DNA from: UBA1412 sp964609795
Lineage (GTDB): Bacteria; Verrucomicrobiota; Verrucomicrobiia; Limisphaerales; UBA1412
Assembly (NCBI GenBank): GCA_964609795.1
Contig: CAZSTC010000084.1
Span: forward strand, 1-9,327
Direction: 5' to 3'
Length of the DNA stretch: 9,327 nt
Part shown: positions 7,448-9,327 of the stretch, one piece after another
How positions within the stretch are numbered: the first letter of the stretch is position 1
Layout: each line of letters opens with the position of its first letter
Program-made: the position numbers and the translations under genes
Notes under the pieces: model-generated
Told to the model about the DNA's origin: nothing
Database searches by the model: none
What the model saw: only the letters and a program-made list of their open reading frames with translations

Positions 7448-7475
7448 TTGACATTTTTTTCTTTTTTTTTAGACT
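7448..7475 (+). promoter_or_regulatory. Candidate sigma-70-type promoter with all-pyrimidine T-rich spacer
   Basis: A perfect -35 box TTGACA (7448-7453) is followed, after 16 bases, by TAGACT (7470-7475), which matches four of six positions of a -10 box. The spacer is seven T, one C and eight T. It would drive the secreted-protein gene starting at 7528 with a leader of about 45 bases. The -10 box is imperfect, so this is a moderate call. Confidence 0.5.
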
Positions 7476-7527
7476 GTGGTTTGAATTCTATAAATTCCTT
7501 GATGATCGAGGATTGGGACTCTCTGTT

Positions 7528-8064
7528 ATGAAATTATTAAATGCGTTTTTAGTGTGTCTAGCGCCGTTGAGTGTCGGACGCGCTGGGTGTTTTTATTATG
7601 AGATGGGCCCTATAACCTCCACACATAGTGGAGTACAGGTAAGTGTATTGGCCGTTGGTTCTAATGGCTCTTGTATATGCAAGGGAACTCCAGCTCCCAG
7701 TATAAAAATTTCCGGGTCGGTTCATCAATCAACATTGGAAAAATATAGTTTTTCGGTGTCTGGAAACATTACGGCGAGTCCTGTTGAGTTTGGTTTAGAA
7801 TCGGGTTGGGAGACAGAAACTACGGTAGGATCTTCAGGAACAGCAGAGATGACAATAAATACCTGGTGTACAGCCCACAATGTTGATGCTGCGAAAGATT
7901 ATACCCTAACACGGATCATACACTATAGAACTTGTAATGGAACCATCGAATATTTAGGAACAGCTTCATTGTCAACAGTAACCAGTTATTACCCCAGGTG
8001 TCCGGGAAATCCGGATGCGCCGCAACCAACTCCTTGCGACTCAGTAGGGCATCCCTGCGACTAG
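7528..8064 (+). CDS. Small secreted cysteine-rich protein of unknown function
   Basis: A 178-residue protein with signal peptide MKLLNAFLVCLAPLSVGRA, cleavage likely between Ala19 and Gly20. The mature part has eight cysteines (21, 49, 51, 114, 136, 158, 170, 177), an even number that fits disulfides formed outside the cytoplasm. The middle is rich in Ser, Thr, Gly and Val, as in a beta-sandwich, and the last 22 residues are Pro- and Cys-rich with no membrane anchor. No lipobox precedes Cys21 (Arg-Ala-Gly-Cys). The ATG at 7528 was chosen; a TTG at 7513 in the same frame has GAGGA directly abutting it, whereas GAGGA is 15 bases before the ATG. No family was recognised. The gene is AT-richer than the operon to the left and may form a pair with the gene after it. 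Confidence 0.72.
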   Translation: MKLLNAFLVCLAPLSVGRAGCFYYEMGPITSTHSGVQVSVLAVGSNGSCICKGTPAPSIKISGSVHQSTLEKYSFSVSGNITASPVEFGLESGWETETTVGSSGTAEMTINTWCTAHNVDAAKDYTLTRIIHYRTCNGTIEYLGTASLSTVTSYYPRCPGNPDAPQPTPCDSVGHPCD

Positions 8065-8079
8065 TTTTTTTAGAGTGCA

Positions 8080-8108
8080 TTGGAAGCGTGGTGGTAGCGT
8101 GTGATAAT
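8080..8108 (+). promoter_or_regulatory. Candidate promoter with extended -10 element
   Basis: TTGGAA (8080-8085) and GATAAT (8103-8108) are 17 bases apart, with TG at 8100-8101 giving an extended -10. It lies in the 104-base gap between the two plus-strand genes and would give a leader of roughly 50 bases for the gene at 8169, so that gene need not depend on read-through. Confidence 0.5.
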
Positions 8109-8168
8109 GTGTTCATATATCTTGCGTTTTGGGGGGGTGTTTTTCTGTGCATCAACAATCGAATAGTT

Positions 8169-9179
8169 ATGAGAGAGCGTTTAAATAAATGGCTGGGAAT
8201 TATAACCTTGGTATGTTGCACAGCTGTGCTGGGCGAGGTTTCTTCTCAATACGACACGGAACCTTTACTAAAACAAGCCAGGACTTGTTTTCAATCTCCA
8301 ACAGGTTATGAGGATGGATGTAATTTGTTGGAACAATATGTTCGAGAGCAGCAAGACAAGTTTCCCGAAGGCTATACCTTTGGATTTGAGGCAGCTAAAG
8401 TTGCACTGGAGAATTTAAGTTTCCAACAGGCTGTAGAAGTAATCGAAGAACTCTCTCTGCGGTTCAAGTCCGATAAAGATAAACCGATTCAGGAGGGACT
8501 GAGTGCGTCTCTGTTGGAAGCCTACGCAAATACCCAACAGTGGACAAACGCGATGAAGGTCATGAAACAACTATATGATACAGAAAAGACCAATTTTCTG
8601 CTCAATATGAGTGTTTTCTCATTTGGTAATAACCTGGTTATAAAGGGTCAGACCAATGAGGCTAAAGAGGTTTTGACGTCATATTTTTGTACTACAAACA
8701 ACATTATAGACGGAGTAGCACCAAATGGTTTTTGGATGGAACAAGCAGCCGGTCTTGCATTTCAATTAAAAGAAAAGGAAATTGGTTTTCAATTATTAGA
8801 TAACATTGAAAAAAAGTATCCAGAGTACTGTAAAGATAATCAGATCCATCATATTTTAATGCGGATACACGCATTAAGAGAAATTAACGAGAATAAAGAA
8901 ATAGCCAAATGGATCGCCTTGGCATACAAATTGAAGCAGGAAGGATATACCGTTTCTGCCACGGATAAAGATGTTTTTGAAAACGACCTGAAAGCATATC
9001 GCTCAGCAGGCTGGTTGAATGAGGAAAATCATGCAAATGAAGAGCAAGTATATACTCCTCCACCCCTCCCTTGGAGCACGATCATTTTTATGTGTTTCTT
9101 TATCGCTTTCTTGATATCACCTGCGATTATTTTTATATTTCCATTTATAAAAAAATTTTTACTTTCTTACAAAAAATAG
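8169..9179 (+). CDS. Exported helical-repeat (TPR-like) protein with C-terminal membrane anchor, function unknown
   Basis: A 336-residue protein. Residues 1-24 form a signal peptide (basic MRERLNKW, then a hydrophobic core ending near LGEVSS). Residues 28-290 consist of amphipathic helices with repeated Ala/Leu patterns, such as FGFEAAKVALENLSFQQAVEV and LLEAYANTQQWTNAMKVM, which look like degenerate tetratricopeptide repeats, usually protein-binding scaffolds. After a Pro-rich stretch (VYTPPPLP, 294-301) comes one membrane segment (about 303-326) and a Lys-rich tail (KKFLLSYKK). The expected topology is repeats outside, anchored in the inner membrane. The frame is open upstream into the preceding gene, but the ATG at 8169 is the first that gives a normal signal peptide; no good ribosome-binding site precedes it. 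It is AT-rich and no specific family was recognised. Confidence 0.75.
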   Translation: MRERLNKWLGIITLVCCTAVLGEVSSQYDTEPLLKQARTCFQSPTGYEDGCNLLEQYVREQQDKFPEGYTFGFEAAKVALENLSFQQAVEVIEELSLRFKSDKDKPIQEGLSASLLEAYANTQQWTNAMKVMKQLYDTEKTNFLLNMSVFSFGNNLVIKGQTNEAKEVLTSYFCTTNNIIDGVAPNGFWMEQAAGLAFQLKEKEIGFQLLDNIEKKYPEYCKDNQIHHILMRIHALREINENKEIAKWIALAYKLKQEGYTVSATDKDVFENDLKAYRSAGWLNEENHANEEQVYTPPPLPWSTIIFMCFFIAFLISPAIIFIFPFIKKFLLSYKK

Positions 9180-9185
9180 TATAAT
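9158..9185 (+). promoter_or_regulatory. Candidate promoter with perfect -10 box at the end of the helical-repeat gene
   Basis: TATAAT (9180-9185) begins immediately after the stop codon, with TTTACT (9158-9163, four of six -35 positions) 16 bases upstream. It would serve the gene that may begin at 9268. AT-rich DNA yields such matches by chance, so confidence is limited. Confidence 0.35.
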
Positions 9186-9267
9186 CTATTTCAGATATTT
9201 GTTTGATTGCATAAGCGAGTGAGTTTCCAGTCCGGCGCAAGGTATCTTCGGGCTTAACGTAAAGGGG

Positions 9268-9327
9268 ATGGAGCAATACACAACAAACTTTTCTGAATAT
9301 CTGGAAAAAGTGAAGACCGATTCTCCC
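9268..9327 (+). CDS. Possible start of a further gene, cut by the window end
   Basis: An ATG preceded immediately by AAAGGGG opens a frame of 20 codons (MEQYTTNFSEYLEKVKTDSP) that is still open at the edge. The residues look protein-like, hydrophilic and without a signal peptide. The purine tract touches the start codon, closer than normal. The frame is open back to 9223 but no other ATG, GTG or TTG start occurs in it. Too short to name a family. Confidence 0.35.
   Translation, partial: MEQYTTNFSEYLEKVKTDSP

Noticed and set aside
7290..7450. Known riboswitch class in the exosortase leader, for example cyclic di-GMP
   Set aside because: The conserved core bases of the aptamers I know were not found; only competing stems are visible.
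7290..7454. 55-codon N-terminal extension of the exosortase
   Set aside because: The upstream ATG lacks a ribosome-binding site, the extension contains a terminator-like hairpin, and the ATG at 7289 has AGGGG at good spacing and gives a normal family length.
7585..7590. Gly-Cys at the signal peptide end, possible lipoprotein
   Set aside because: The -3 residue is Arg and the stretch does not fit a lipobox; an ordinary signal peptidase site fits better.
7998..8168. Upstream start for the helical-repeat gene overlapping the secreted-protein gene
   Set aside because: It would overlap the preceding coding region by 67 bases, and its residues look like an out-of-frame reading rather than a signal peptide.
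9252..9258. GCTTAAC, matching the RYYYAAC half-site of an integron attC
   Set aside because: No matching GTTRRRY half-site follows within the window and no paired internal boxes were seen; a seven-base degenerate match is expected by chance.

Overview
The window looks like chromosomal DNA of a Gram-negative bacterium that has an exosortase (PEP-CTERM-type) surface-sorting system. The gene set (exosortase, separate EpsI-like partner, RodZ-like helix-turn-helix membrane protein, Mfd, YdfG-like dehydrogenase) and the style of the exported proteins would suit the Planctomycetes-Verrucomicrobia-Lentisphaerae-Kiritimatiellota group. That placement is an impression from gene content and has not been tested.

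Layout. Bases 1-424 hold the N-terminal part of an exported protein on the minus strand, cut by the window edge. Bases 425-586 form an intergenic region with a strong 13-bp hairpin. Bases 587-7289 hold five genes, all on the minus strand and transcribed in this order: exosortase (7289 to 6249), EpsI-family partner (6256 to 5504, overlapping the exosortase stop), short RodZ-like protein (5445 to 4954), mfd (4801 to 1388) and a short-chain dehydrogenase (1369 to 587). The tight spacing suggests one operon, or two with a break in the 152-bp rodZ-like/mfd gap. Bases 7290-7527 are a divergent regulatory region holding competing hairpins, poly-A/T tracts and a plus-strand promoter candidate. Bases 7528-9179 carry two plus-strand genes with no recognised family: a cysteine-rich secreted protein and a helical-repeat protein with a signal peptide and a C-terminal membrane anchor. 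A further plus-strand gene may start at 9268 and runs off the window.

How the parts may work together. The exosortase (visible Cys, Arg and His candidates for the active site) and EpsI-like protein would recognise and process exported proteins with C-terminal sorting tails at the inner membrane. The truncated protein at the left edge could be such a substrate, but its C-terminus is outside the window. The helical-repeat protein ends in Pro-rich motif, membrane segment and Lys-rich tail, which has the general shape of a sorting signal but not the canonical PEP motif. Mfd (transcription-coupled repair) and the dehydrogenase are housekeeping-type genes that share the transcription unit.

Composition differs along the window. 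A sampled 60-base line inside mfd (3481-3540) has 35 G/C, while one in the right-hand gene (8821-8880) has 21. The plus-strand pair is therefore AT-richer than the conserved block and may be accessory or more recently acquired. No tRNA, rRNA, CRISPR array, transposase or integrase was seen.
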